From contig CM017556.1 of the NCBI GenBank assembly GCA_007844125.1, positions 19,336,110 to 19,400,109 of the forward strand: DNA of 64,000 bases. Reading direction: 5' to 3'. The position numbers were made by a program, and so were the translations under genes. Below the pieces are notes generated by a model that had not been told where the DNA came from, made no database searches, and worked only from the letters and a program-made list of their open reading frames with translations. How positions within the stretch are numbered: the stretch's first letter is position 1; every line of letters begins with the position of its first letter. Below, one piece after another: positions 12,271 through 23,600 of this stretch. This DNA comes from Sinonovacula constricta. Taxonomy: Eukaryota > Mollusca > Bivalvia > Cardiida > Solecurtidae.

Positions 12271-12809
12271 GGGTTTCAAAAATGCAAGCAATGAAAAAGA
12301 AACCGAATCATTTGAATAAATATCCAAGCGCTGACGTTTTGTTTGACAAGTTATAACGAAAGTAGTGACATCATTAAAAAATAACGTCCTCATAGTGTTC
12401 AGAAGAGAGATAGTTATTATTCCGATTAGAAGACCTACAAAAAACGTTGATAGTAAATGAAATTAACTTTTTGAATCAAGAAAAAAATGACCAAAGAAGA
12501 ATAAATGATTGTAGCATCCTGTTCATGCGGAGATGGAATTGAGGAAGTGAACCAAAAGCCTGCACTTCTCTGCAGGTATTAACATGTCTTTTCATGAATG
12601 CTAAAATGTTAAAAGAAATAGGCATTATTATGCTGAAATATTAAAAGGGAACTTAAGATTGTAAAGTTGCCGCTGCTTTGTCTCGTGTACATATTGTTCA
12701 TATTTTTATCTTCATTTCCTTTGATTGTTTATTTATAAATAAACTGATGTTTAATTTAATATTGATAAATTGTATTATTTCCAAAGTTTTAATCCGCTCA
12801 CTTTGATGG
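12271..12809. other. Core sequence with no feature seen
   Basis: AT-rich with no coding or repeat pattern recognised. The same applies at 37,486-38,025 and 62,707-63,246. Confidence 0.5.
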
Positions 12810-13010
12810 GGTAGTTTTATTTACGCTGTATGTTTTGGGGCAGACCTTTAGGAACTAAAACCTGGTTGAAGCGCTCAAGTAAACCAGGTTCAAGCACCCC
12901 AGTCGGTCCATTTGGAGGTTGACCGTTCCAAAAAGATATCTCTTGGTTTCCTCTGTGTACAGTTATCTCAGTGTTTTTGTCACTTTTACAATAACGTGTG
13001 TTTGTATTTG
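12810..13010 (+). repeat. Divergent relative of the dispersed repeat family, copy A
   Basis: Contains CCCCAGTCGGTCCAT, TTGACCGTTCC and GTGTTTTTGTCAC blocks that also occur, in the same order, at 20,495-20,640. It lacks the GGCGGTAAC part. It sits directly upstream of a SINE-like element. Confidence 0.45.
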
Positions 13011-13104
13011 TCATGTTATGCTTAAAAGGGTATTATATGTGGTAATTATCATGGAACGTTGCCATGTCTAATTTATTTGCATTAAGAGTGTTAACAAACT
13101 TACA

Positions 13105-13268
13105 TCCGGGCACCGTGGCCCGTAGAGTCGCTGATTTGTAACTCCTCAGACTCTCACCCCGTGGGTTCGAGTCTAGGTCGGTCGAGAACTTTCCTTTGAG
13201 GAGGTCGCCAATATGACCATAATTGTGTCGGTGCGAACAAAACAGCAACAACAACACAAAAACATAAT
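13105..13268 (+). repeat. tRNA-derived SINE-like element, copy A
   Basis: The head has tRNA-like promoter blocks: an A-box-like TGGCCCGTAGAGTCG (about 13,116-13,130) and a B-box GGGTTCGAGTC (13,163-13,173), with roughly tRNA-like spacing. A ~70 bp body follows, then a CAA-rich, A-rich tail (about 13,243-13,268). This head-body-A-tail order is typical of tRNA-derived SINEs. No complete cloverleaf could be drawn, so it is not called as a tRNA gene. Confidence 0.6.
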
Positions 13269-13948
13269 TTTTCATTCAGACATAAAAGACGGTGCAAGTG
13301 ATCAAAAAGTGTTTTTAATTGGAATTTTTTTTTTGCATTGGTATTACAATTGTTGTTTTATATCGAATTAATATCAATGGGAAATAAACAAGCTTAGTAA
13401 GGAATGTACATAAATACCCAACTGCCTGTTTTACAATGTAAACACATGCTTGTTCAAAGGTTTAAGATAACTAATAGAAACACTACCAAAAAAAACTAAC
13501 TTTTTAATTATAATTTTGACCATATCTAGAGATACATTAATTTACACATTTTTCTTTAAAGCGTCATAATTAGTACAAGTCTAAACATTGTCATAACATT
13601 TGTTTGCTAAATCACGACTTGAAATGTAACAGATAGTACATTAGGTGTAATGAATATCTAATTACATAGGCACACTTTCACGTTTAAAATATCACGTCAT
13701 TAACATGAGAAGTCATTTTATTCGAATATCAATTAATTGTTAAGTTCGACGATGTATCAAACAGGGACAAAATGCTTTGTAAAATGCACACAACAACTTA
13801 AATCTCTAAAAATGGCTGGAATGTATGACAAAATATTAAAATAGAACAAAGGCATGATATAAACGGAATGCGTGTCTCCAATATGGTATACAAGCTAGAT
13901 ATTTACATAAAAATAAAACAAGATAACGAAGACACAATCATCGACAGA
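13269..13948. other. AT-rich sequence downstream of the fibrinogen-domain gene
   Basis: No feature recognised. It lies beyond the poly(A) signal of the minus-strand gene. The same sequence occurs at 38,485-39,165, and its beginning at 63,706-64,000. Confidence 0.5.
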
Positions 13949-13954
13949 TTTATT
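13949..13954 (-). terminator. Poly(A) signal of the fibrinogen-domain gene, copy A
   Basis: AATAAA on the minus strand about 150 nt after the stop codon, which gives a short 3' UTR of plausible length. Confidence 0.5.
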
Positions 13955-14104
13955 GTACATCGAACTGATACCATTCTAAAAATAAGATAACATCATGGTC
14001 AAGAAAATAGTTATTTTAATTTTAATTAACGGGTAGTCAACGGGTGAACTTTAAGAGGATAACCCAACAGCGAAAATTGTTCTTGAACGTTCTTAAAATA
14101 ATGT

Positions 14105-14725
14105 CTAGTCAGCCAAGCATCTGACTTTCATTTCAACTTTACTTAGTGAACGTATGCCGCCCATCATAGGCCATTTCATTTGAGTGTAAAATGATGTAGA
14201 GTTACCAGGATACTCGCCATTTAGGTTGCAGAAATGACACGTGCTATACCACCAACCACCTTTTACAGCTTCAGGGCATCTGTTTGTTCTTCCTCCATCA
14301 TGATTGGCATCATAATTCGAAAATGAACTGCCACTCTGTCCACTGAAGCAATCGCCCACAGTCCCAGAAAATCCAGCTGCGTTCAAATACATGCCCGGGT
14401 CGGTAAAGTTAAATGTGTCGTAATGTGCATAACCAACAAGGGGATCAATCCCCGCCGCCGACATAGTGATATTCAACTCACAGTTTCGGCCCTTCGTAAT
14501 ATAATGAATCGATTTAAAACCAAGCCAAAACTCGCCTGAAATTTTTCCGAAACCGTTTTCGTACTCCCACCATGTGCGAGTGAAATTTTCACTTCCATCT
14601 TGCCTTCGTTGAAACAAGACCCAATCTTTAGCGGCTTCCATGCGCCATGCTTTCCGTTCATCTTCAGTGTGACAAGTAACACCCAACAAAATGCCTATTG
14701 TCACTATAATAACAGTGCAGAACAT
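14105..14725 (-). CDS. Secreted fibrinogen-related-domain (FReD) protein, copy A
   Basis: This is a small secreted protein made mostly of a fibrinogen C-terminal domain, the fold of ficolins, tenascin C-termini and mollusc FREPs, which commonly bind sugars or acetyl groups outside the cell. Numbering is from the upstream in-frame Met at 14,782. The preferred start is Met20, which begins a typical signal peptide (residues 20-37); the first Met would sit almost at the cap predicted from the TATA box. Visible landmarks are FQRRQDGS (57-64), GFGKISGEFWLG (77-88), a calcium-site-like YDANHDG (157-163) and GGWWYSTCHFCNLNG (175-189). Four N-glycosylation sequons fall at N66, N104, N125 and N194. The usual first ~30 residues of the domain, with its first cysteine, are absent, and an extra Cys (C185) lies in the CHxxNLNG motif. 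The gene is intronless within the ORF. Ligand and function are not shown. Confidence 0.85.
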   Translation of the reverse strand: MFCTVIIVTIGILLGVTCHTEDERKAWRMEAAKDWVLFQRRQDGSENFTRTWWEYENGFGKISGEFWLGFKSIHYITKGRNCELNITMSAAGIDPLVGYAHYDTFNFTDPGMYLNAAGFSGTVGDCFSGQSGSSFSNYDANHDGGRTNRCPEAVKGGWWYSTCHFCNLNGEYPGNSTSFYTQMKWPMMGGIRSLSKVEMKVRCLAD

Positions 14726-14806
14726 TTTCTTCAATAATTGTTCAATGATAAGCAAAGCAACGACGAGTCCGCAATAGAACAAATGTGTTAAGTTATCAGA
14801 ACCCGA

Positions 14807-14815
14807 CTTTTTATA
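14807..14815 (-). promoter_or_regulatory. TATA box of the fibrinogen-domain gene, copy A
   Basis: TATAAAAAG on the minus strand. A start site 25-31 bp downstream would fall near 14,784-14,790, just before the first in-frame ATG (14,782). This makes the second ATG (14,725) the likelier translation start. Confidence 0.55.
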
Positions 14816-17800
14816 CGTGGTAAGGGTCGTTCTTTAAACACGGCTGGTGATTAGACGCAACTACTTCATGGTAGATGCCAACTAATGGGCGGGTCATAAA
14901 ATGTTTATTTCAATTTGTAAGTTACCAATAAATATGTTTTGATTGATTGTTTGTAATGACAAATTTCTTTTTCAACGGGTGATTAGTTGCGAAACGCATC
15001 ATTTTTGATATCGAGCTGTTTAACCGCTGTTCTTCAGTGTAAGTTAGCAATGTTTATACAGTATTGCGAATATCTAAAGTAAATTCTAATTTTATTTGTA
15101 TAATTTGTCATATAAATGCATTTTCATTGATATTTGTTGTAAAAATATTTTGGCCATTTGACCTTGTGGTCGTTGAAACATTTTCAAATTTGATTCGCAT
15201 TATTCAGTGGAATTATTTTTTACATTTTAAAGTAAGCAGTGAACTTGTAGTAAGTTTACTTAATGTATTTTGTTAGTCCGCTTTCTATGCGTGGCGTGCC
15301 TTTTTCGTAATGGGTGTTTAATTTCTTATATTTTTAAAACAGGTCTTATTTTAAATGTTTTGAATGCATAAGTATGTAATAGGTAGTCTATTTGTAATAT
15401 TATATACAGGCATGATTTGTCAACATCTGCCTCTGGCCATTGGGTCAGTTTATTTGTCAGTCTATGCAATAGCATTAGGTCTATTTGATCTGTTAATAAG
15501 GAGCCATTGGGGGGTAAGTTATTATTAATTCTAACACGACTAAAACAATCTCAGCATGTAAGATATAGAAAATGAAACATAGTAAATTCAGCAGCAAACA
15601 ACGATTATACGCGTGGCGTCATAACGACGCAAATGTAACTACTTCCTTATCGAATATCCTCGTAATTTAACCGAAGAAATCATTCTTTATAAATGAACGC
15701 AACGTGGTGTAAATTCTGTATGTTGATAGTTTATTAGAGTAATTCAATTGCAACACATGACTTGAAAGTGTTTTTATATTCCGGAAATCTGAAGCTTAAA
15801 GCGACGTCTGTTTTGCAAGCTATCATCACAAGTGAAATATCGCCTGCTTATTTGCTAAGTTTGGAATGATCTATTTCTAATGTTGGGAGTAAAATCTAAC
15901 CGTACGATTACCAAGGGTAACAATACCATAATGCACAAATTAAAAATGGCGACCTGGTTCCGACATTAACCAAATTTCAACTTGTTATGTATTTTTAATT
16001 TCAAAGTACCTATACAAAATTTAATTTTAGGCCAAAGTTAACATATTTAACACAATATTAACAAATATGCTACTTATCCCACACACAAATACATATTATT
16101 TGCAACAGTTTAGGCAAAACATTTGAGAATGTCTCTGTACTCAGTGTACACTGGAGCTCTGCAATATGAAAAAATGTGTACGCTTCAAAGACCTTTAACA
16201 TAGTCGATTTAATATAAAGACTACGTATTTCATTGTTATTGTTCCGCATATATATTATTTTTAAAATGTTGTTCCAGACATTTTCGACAACCCTTACTAT
16301 TAACATTTCACAACCACGTTTCGACTAGAACATTAAACAAGCAAATCCTTATCCCGTTACAAATATTTTAATCAATTTAATTTATCAATAACAGCCACAC
16401 AGAGAACAACTTCAATCTGATCGTATTTGGTATTGTGATTGGAGGAGATAACGTTGGTCAGAGTGCATACAATTACGTTTAACCGCGATAACTGGATAAA
16501 TAGAGCGATCCTAATGAAACCCGGATAAATAAGTTTTTTTTCTCACCACCACCATCAACAAATAGTATAAAATAGAAGTTCATTATATTGCGTAATTCAA
16601 ATATACATATTTAACCTTTCAGAATAATCGGTTAACCGGGTGAAAATTATTTTTGTACACAGTTTAAACTTCTTTTTTTATTGCTAATTAACTGAATTTA
16701 GTTTGTTTAAAACTCGTATATGTGTAAATTATTGCATTATTAACATAACTAGAAAAAGTTTGTGTTATACTTTTTGTTTCTGTTGACTTAAATAAATTAC
16801 CAATCTGTGACTTTCGCTTGAAAGTGTACATCTCCACTTCCGGATACATCTTTGTAGTCACAGAGAATTGTATATAAAATGCATCCCAAAACTATATGAT
16901 TCGTTTTTTACGTTCACTTAAACTTTTAAAGCATAGTTACACTTTTGATTAATAAACTTTGATTATAGTAGCGGCATTCGTTTGCTAGTAGCATACCGAC
17001 TTCCGTTGTATAGTTGAAGGCCTATAGTTAAAGAAAAAAATACAATAGTATATTTTCACGGACAAACTCACTTGTAAGTTTGATTTGTGAAAATTAATTT
17101 AATCAGAAACCAGACATTTTCCTGATTCTTATTATCTGCCACCTGGTAGATTGTGTTTTACCAAGTACAGATTCCAATTAGCCACTTGTCGTCTAAACTC
17201 AACACCTGCACAATCTACTCGGACAGAGGTAATGTTAATTGGAACTAACTTCATGGATCGTCTGTCTCGCACGTGGTCACTAGACCATTTCAGACATCCA
17301 GTGCGCATGCGCCGATTTATATCTCGCGCTACGAGACTTGACCCGTTTTCTCGAGATTTTCAAAACTGGGGGCTCTTGCGCAAAGGATTTAATCATTTGT
17401 GTCCGTACCAAAATATTTTTGTTGTGATTTAGTAGGTCGTCTCGTTGATAAGACGCTTGCATGTTTTGTTTGACGTCATACGACGTAAACCAATCGAACA
17501 GTTCGGTACAGAAACTGGCGGATGTACTTTAACCATAAAAGGTGATGGTAAACAATGCCGTTCGTTTGACATTTATGATAGCAGCAACCACCCATTTTAA
17601 TAAATGACAAAATATGATCAAAACTATACATTTTCTGAAAGTGCTACTCGTGCCAATTAGAAAAAATATATAGGTTTCCCATGAAGATGTATAACATAAT
17701 TGTTCTGATGGACCAGAAAATAAAAAAAATCAACCTTCGAAAAAAGGTCAATTTTAATTTCAACGAAATTCTGACCTCATATTTTACCTTACCAAATAAA

Positions 17801-18053
17801 GATACAAGAAACACAAACTACTGTTTTGTCAGCTATATACACATCAATTTTAACAGTACCTGAACATTTTCAAGACGTATTATTGTCTGACGGTAACGTT
17901 TATATCCAAGAATTTTAGGAAAGTATTACTCACTACAGTCACATGTCATCGTTAAAATGATTGTTTCATATAAACATGAACACATGCTGTTTTGCCGAAA
18001 ACAGGCACATACATAAAGTCGCATGAAACAAACAACTTTCTTTAAAAAAAGTG
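14816..18053. other. Non-coding core sequence, no gene seen
   Basis: The longest open frames (78-93 codons) have no recognisable motif. A somewhat GC-richer patch lies at about 17,240-17,520, but it matches no family I know and has no splice-bounded reading frame. The same applies to copy B 40,033-43,270. Confidence 0.5.
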
Positions 18054-18072
18054 TTTTTTTTTTTTTTTTTTT
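18054..18072. repeat. Poly(T) tract
   Basis: A run of 19 T, with a counterpart at 43,271-43,289. It may be the A-tail remnant of a minus-strand retroposed sequence, but no body was identified. Confidence 0.6.
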
Positions 18073-19605
18073 CGGTTTGCACATATTAGCGCCAATTAAC
18101 GGCTGTTAACAACATTGTTCACGCACTTATAACATGGAGTCGCTAATTACATCACTGTCATTTTAATTTCTTCAAGGTTGTAAAAAAAATAAATGCGGTG
18201 TTATTTCTTTCTGGCGCGGAGGGCTCTCTGGCTTACACTGCAACATCAAAGAAAATTCTGGGAAACAATCGACGGTCACTATCATTTGAAGTCGCCGAAA
18301 AAAAAAAAATTGTTTCCAATTGACCTTTATTACCGACCCATTATTTCTCTAATACCGTGTAACATGATATCGATCGATAATTGTCTTCAAGCTGCCATTT
18401 AGAAGAAAGAGAGGGTGTGAACGTTGGGTACTGTTGAGAGATTAAAAATGATAAGTACACGTGAACGGCGTGTGCTATGAAAAAAATATGCAACGTTATT
18501 GACGATTTTTCTTCGCGGCATAAATATAAGTTCTTAAGGAGTGCGAGTGGAGGGGGAAACAGTACTATGTAGTAATATTTCAGACTGCGCATGTTTTTAC
18601 TTATATAAATATCCTTACAAACTTCTTTAGTTTATTGAATGATCATAAACATTTTTATAAAGGAATTATTTATATTTAAGGTATGGATTAACTACAAAAG
18701 AATAGGCGAGCTATTGAAATAATATATTTGCAATAAACACGAGATGAAAATATACATTAGATTGTGTTCCTTGAAATTCCCACATCCACGTTTCCTCTTC
18801 CTTAACGGAAAAATAGTGGGGTTGGGAAAGGGTGCACCATTGTGGGTACTGCTAAATATAGCGTTTGGTCCTTTTATGAGCTAAAAAAGATATTGTAGAC
18901 CTTAGTGTTTTGTCCTTTTTGTTGTCCTCGCGTAAGTCAATGCATATTGCTCTTTAAATGGTGAAGGTCATAAACCACACGACTGCCATATGGTGACAGT
19001 TTCAAACACAGCTGCATAGCGGATGCATGTGTTCTTGCGAAGGGGAAAAGACGCCACAACACAGTCACACTTCCTGTCCACTAGACAAACAAGGTGTCAT
19101 AAAACTGCCAATTAGCTTAATAAGTTGGGGTGTCCGCTCATGTCTTAAAATTAGCGATTCAATTAGAGTAGAACTTTATGATGGTATGAAAGGGACCCAC
19201 GCGCATAATGAAACAATATGAATTTACAAAACGATATATTTTAAATTGATACATTTCTATCTTTAAATGGGTACAAAAATTAAGTACCGGTAGGGCCCAC
19301 TTTAGACCACATTTTGGCATGGAACATTCAAGCCATGAACGGGAAAATAAGCCGTAGCCAGGCGTGTAGACCCTCATTCAAATAGTTGCAAATCAAGTAA
19401 AGTTGTATGAAGATTTTAATCGCGGTCCACGAATTCCTATTAACCATATATATACGTAACAGCGCATTATGGGACCGATGCATTAAGAAATAGGGATTTT
19501 GACACCATTGTCCAAATTTACAACATTGTTCATTATAAGATATATAACAATTAAGATTAGAAGCATAAGAAAATTTGCTTGACAAAGATCCATACCCCTG
19601 TAACT
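18073..19605. other. Non-coding core sequence, no gene seen
   Basis: No motif-bearing frame, RNA gene or repeat recognised. The same applies to copy B 43,290-44,824. Confidence 0.5.
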
Positions 19606-19800
19606 AAAGTAATGATGATGCAAATGACGGTGATGCTGCTGCTGCTACTGCTGATAATGATGACGGTGATACCGATGCTGTTTATGATTAATATGTAAAT
19701 GGTAAAAACGGTTACGGTGATGCCCTTGACGATTATGATGTAGATCGTGATGGCGGTGATGCTGCTGATGATGATGATTAAAGGTGGTTATACAGGTAAT
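19606..19800. repeat. Imperfect GAT/GCT trinucleotide microsatellite, copy A
   Basis: Degenerate repeats of TGATGA and TGCTGC type over about 190 bp, with a counterpart at 44,824-45,018. No reading frame persists on either side, so this looks like simple sequence rather than a coding Asp/Ala tract. Confidence 0.8.
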
Positions 19801-20494
19801 ATGGGATCATGATGATGATCATGTGTGGCCAGGTAAATTTAATGGCGGTAATGATTATAATTTCTTTAATATTTAACATGTAAATGGACGTGATATAAGT
19901 TCGTTTTTATTACGGTTGTTTTATTTAGCTGTCAATTGATGATTGTATACGTGCCTTATTTGGCAACTTATGGTTATTCAGACGTTGAACTTTTGTCAAT
20001 TCCATGATTTTCAGTACTGTCTTTCGTTCAATTAGATAATACGTCGCAAAAACTGGAACAGATAAACAGGCTAAAGCAATATGGGAGCAAGTAAAAAGAC
20101 AGATTTGAAAAGTTTTTATTTGATAGTTTTCAGTTACTTTAAATCAAACAGAAAATGAACATGTATAATCCTGAGACTATAGAATGGTTAAAAACGAAAG
20201 CAAAATATACCGAAAAATCCGACACCATTTAATAGGGTTTTCAAGCTGTTCCATATGTCGAAGAAAAAATGGCAAAATTGTTAATATTAACTATAAAACT
20301 AAAGTGTATAACCAGAAGATGCGTGCAGCCGCCTTACATTACACAAATCATTACTGTTCAGGTAGTATTTTTCAGGAACATAGTATTTTTAATGAGTTCA
20401 TTTGATTTGTTTTAAATCCCGATGCACGTGCTTACTGTTAATTGTCTCACATAGACAGGACATTTTTATTTACATTGTTTGATATAAAAACCTT
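19801..20494. other. Non-coding sequence upstream of the Helitron gene
   Basis: Contains a 73-codon open frame (20,184-20,405) without recognisable motifs and a short TGTCT/AGACA hairpin near 20,443-20,457. The transposon's 5' end may lie here, but no terminus could be fixed. Confidence 0.4.
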
Positions 20495-20640
20495 CAGGAA
20501 GTGCGAGGTTGGAACACTTCACAAACCTAGTTAAAGCACCACAGTCAGACTGACCGTTCCAAGGCGGTAACTGGAGGGTTTTTTCTTGTGTGTTATTCTC
20601 GTCTCTGTGTTTTTGTCACATTTACATTTATCCGGTTTGC
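20495..20640 (+). repeat. Dispersed repeat family member directly upstream of the Helitron ORF, copy A
   Basis: Carries AAGTGCGAGGTTGGAACAC, TTAAAGCACCACAGTC and GACCGTTCCAAGGCGGTAAC in the same order as the reverse complement of 12,050-12,270, then a GTGTTTTTGTCAC block shared with 12,810-13,010. It overlaps the first codons of the longest open frame, which casts doubt on that frame's extreme N terminus. Confidence 0.6.
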
Positions 20641-23600
20641 CTATGTCTAGATGTAGTTTAAATTTAATATATGTGGTTATTTTGATAAAACCTTTTCTTA
20701 TTTACCTATTTATACGGGGAAAGCCAAGCAAAGAGCCCGAAGCAGTTACAAAAACTGTGGAATCTGATCATGATTATTGTTTGAACCAGTCAGAAAGACA
20801 AAGGAAATTGAAACAATATGTTTCATTTGACCACACATACAACTGTAATATCTCCAGAAGTACAGAAAAATTAAAAAATTTGTCTAAAGGTCCCAAACAT
20901 AACATAACAAAACAATCTAAAAAGAAATCCATTAAAGAGATTCTTCCACAAAACAAACAATGTTCAAAGGCAAAACTCTCTGTTGCAAAAGTTGAGAATC
21001 TTGACCAACCTAAACACAAGTTTGTTAAAACAGACAAGTCTAATTCTAACCAACCTAAAAACAAATTTTCAGGTAAATCAGACATTTCAAAAACAAAAAT
21101 CTCTGCTACTGAAACTGAGAACATAAGCCATGCTGAAACTGACACAAAGTCGTGTCTTTTTGATCTGGACACTTACCATGAATTTCAAAGTTTGGTTCAA
21201 ATTGAAGGGAATATATACAGACTGATCGATGTCACAGGTGATGGGAACTGCTTTTTTAATTGCATAAGCCTTGTTTTAGAAGGTAATCCATCAAATGGTT
21301 CTCACTACAGAAGATTGATCTGCAGCTATATTTTAGAAAACTGGGACACATGGAGGGATTTGGTAGCCCTATTTCATGATGTGCGTACAAGCAGTCCACC
21401 TCTGTATTGGCATCATATGCTTAATAACAATGGATGGGCTACAGCTTGTGAACTGAGAGTGGCAAGTGAACTACTAAATGTTAATATCACAACATTCATT
21501 AAAGGCTCAGCTTTCGACAAGGAAGAAAGGCAATTTTGTACACGTTACTATACAGAGTCAATTAAAGCTACAGATTCACATGATGAAATTCACCTCCATT
21601 TAGAAAATTCACATTTCACAGTACTTCATCCAACTCATGCTCCAGCTTTAAGTGAACCAGTGCCATCAAGTAAAAAAGAAAAACATTCCGCAAAAGAGAC
21701 AAAAGAACAAACCTTACCTAATAAAAGGTCTTCAACTGAATGCCCTAAAAACTTACATGCAGCTCCTAGAAAAAGAGCAAAAACATTGTATAATTCCATT
21801 TCACAATCATATGAAGACCTAGAGACAATTAAAAATCTAGATGTTATTGAGGCTGATACATTTCAAATCTGTAGAAAGTTGGGTATTAGATATCATTCAG
21901 CTTGTGACCATGAAACAAGCCAAGAAAAAAAGGCAAGGCAAAAAAGCAACAAAAATAACATATTGTCGGCACAAAAGCAGATTTGCATGGACATAGATGA
22001 TATACCTGCCCCACCTCCTTTTACAAATGACAGTCAATTCAATACAGTTATGGACTGTATAAGGGCATTCGAACTAAAACAAATGTCCTACAAATTTAGC
22101 CATTGTGAAGTTTGTCATGAAACAAGGTTAGAAATGAAACTGAAATGTGAAAATATCTGTTTGAGATGTCATAGTGACAAAAATCAAGTTAAAATGTTTT
22201 CTGCAGAAAACAATATGGACCCTTTGGCTGTACCAGATGAGCTTTCAAATTTAACTCTTGTAGAGCAACAGCTGATTTGTCGGATAGCACCACTTATTCA
22301 CATTCACATGTTGAAGCACGGAGGAATAGCAGCAAATGGACACTGTGTTGCATTTCCTCAAAATGTCAGTGAGCCTGCAAGAATACTTCCCAATCTGCCT
22401 GAACAAATCAAAATAATCAGAGTTCGTAAAAAGGGTTCAAATGACACCTTAAAAGAATTTAATGTCAGAAGGGCGTCAGTTCAAAATGCACTTACTTGGC
22501 TGAAGCAAAACAATCCTGCCTATTCTGATATAACCATTAGTCATGAAAGACTCTGCATGTTACCAGAAAATGCCCCTTTAAATATGGAAACAGTTGAAAC
22601 AAATGAAAATCAAAATCGCAAAGATGTGGGCCCTGCACCACTGCAAGTAGATCCAGGAGATGTCGATTCTTCATCAGATTCATGTCTTCCATTGCCTGAC
22701 AAACCAACAGACATCAGAGCACAAATTCAGCAAGTTGTCAAAGATGCTGTTGGACCTCAGCATGGTCCAGTTACTGAAGGACGCAAGTATATATGTATTC
22801 CCTGGCCAACACAAAACAATGTTCCGCTATCAGAGTTTACAACCAAGTATTTTTTTACATTGGCTTTTCCATGTCTATTCCCATTCGGGTTAGGGGATTT
22901 TCACATAAACAGACCAAGAACTTGCACATCTATGGCTGATTGGGCAGAGCATCTGATGTGGTATGATGACAGTCGCTTTGCTTCACACCAATATTTTAAA
23001 TTTATTGTACACAATATCATAACACGCAAAAGAACATTAGAGCAAAGCACATACATTGTGAAGCAACAACTTGGTGAAAATCCAATATCAATTGATGAAC
23101 TTAAAGAAAAAATAACAAATGGTGATGACTCAATAGCCAAGAAAATACTGTATTTTGGTGCCTGTTTGCGCGGGACATCACAATACTGGGCACAGAGAAA
23201 TAAGGAATTGAGATCCCTAATTCAGTACAATATTAATGAGGGTAAGGGCCTTCCTTCTTTCTTCACAACTGGAAGTTGCGCAGAATATCATTTTAAAGCT
23301 CTCAAGCGTCTGCTAGAGCAGTACACTCTTTTAACAACAGGGAAAGTGATCGACTTCAGTGACCGCAACACTCTGTTTCTTGTTCTCCAAAGAAATACCC
23401 ACATTGTCTCTCAGTACTTTGACCTAAGAACACAGGCCTACTTCAATATGGTAATGGGTCCAGCTTTTGGAGTGGATAGTTATTGGTACAGACAAGAGTT
23501 TGCAAAGTCCAGAGGAATGGTTCACTGGCATGGCCTTTGCTGGAGAGCAGATCGTGAACCACATAACTTGATACATAAAGCCATTCAAAATGGACTCAGC

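Noticed and set aside
13105..13178. Functional tRNA gene
   Set aside because: A-box- and B-box-like blocks are present, but no full cloverleaf or acceptor stem can be formed; a SINE head is the better reading.
17151..17432. 93-codon frame in a GC-richer patch (copy A; 42,368-42,649 in B)
   Set aside because: No motif, overlapping frames on both strands, no splice or start context; identity between copies reflects recent duplication and not selection.
20774..21172. 132-codon minus-strand frame inside the Helitron gene
   Set aside because: It is antisense to the Lys-rich N-terminal linker of the transposase, and its Phe/Leu-rich composition is the expected shadow of that codon usage.
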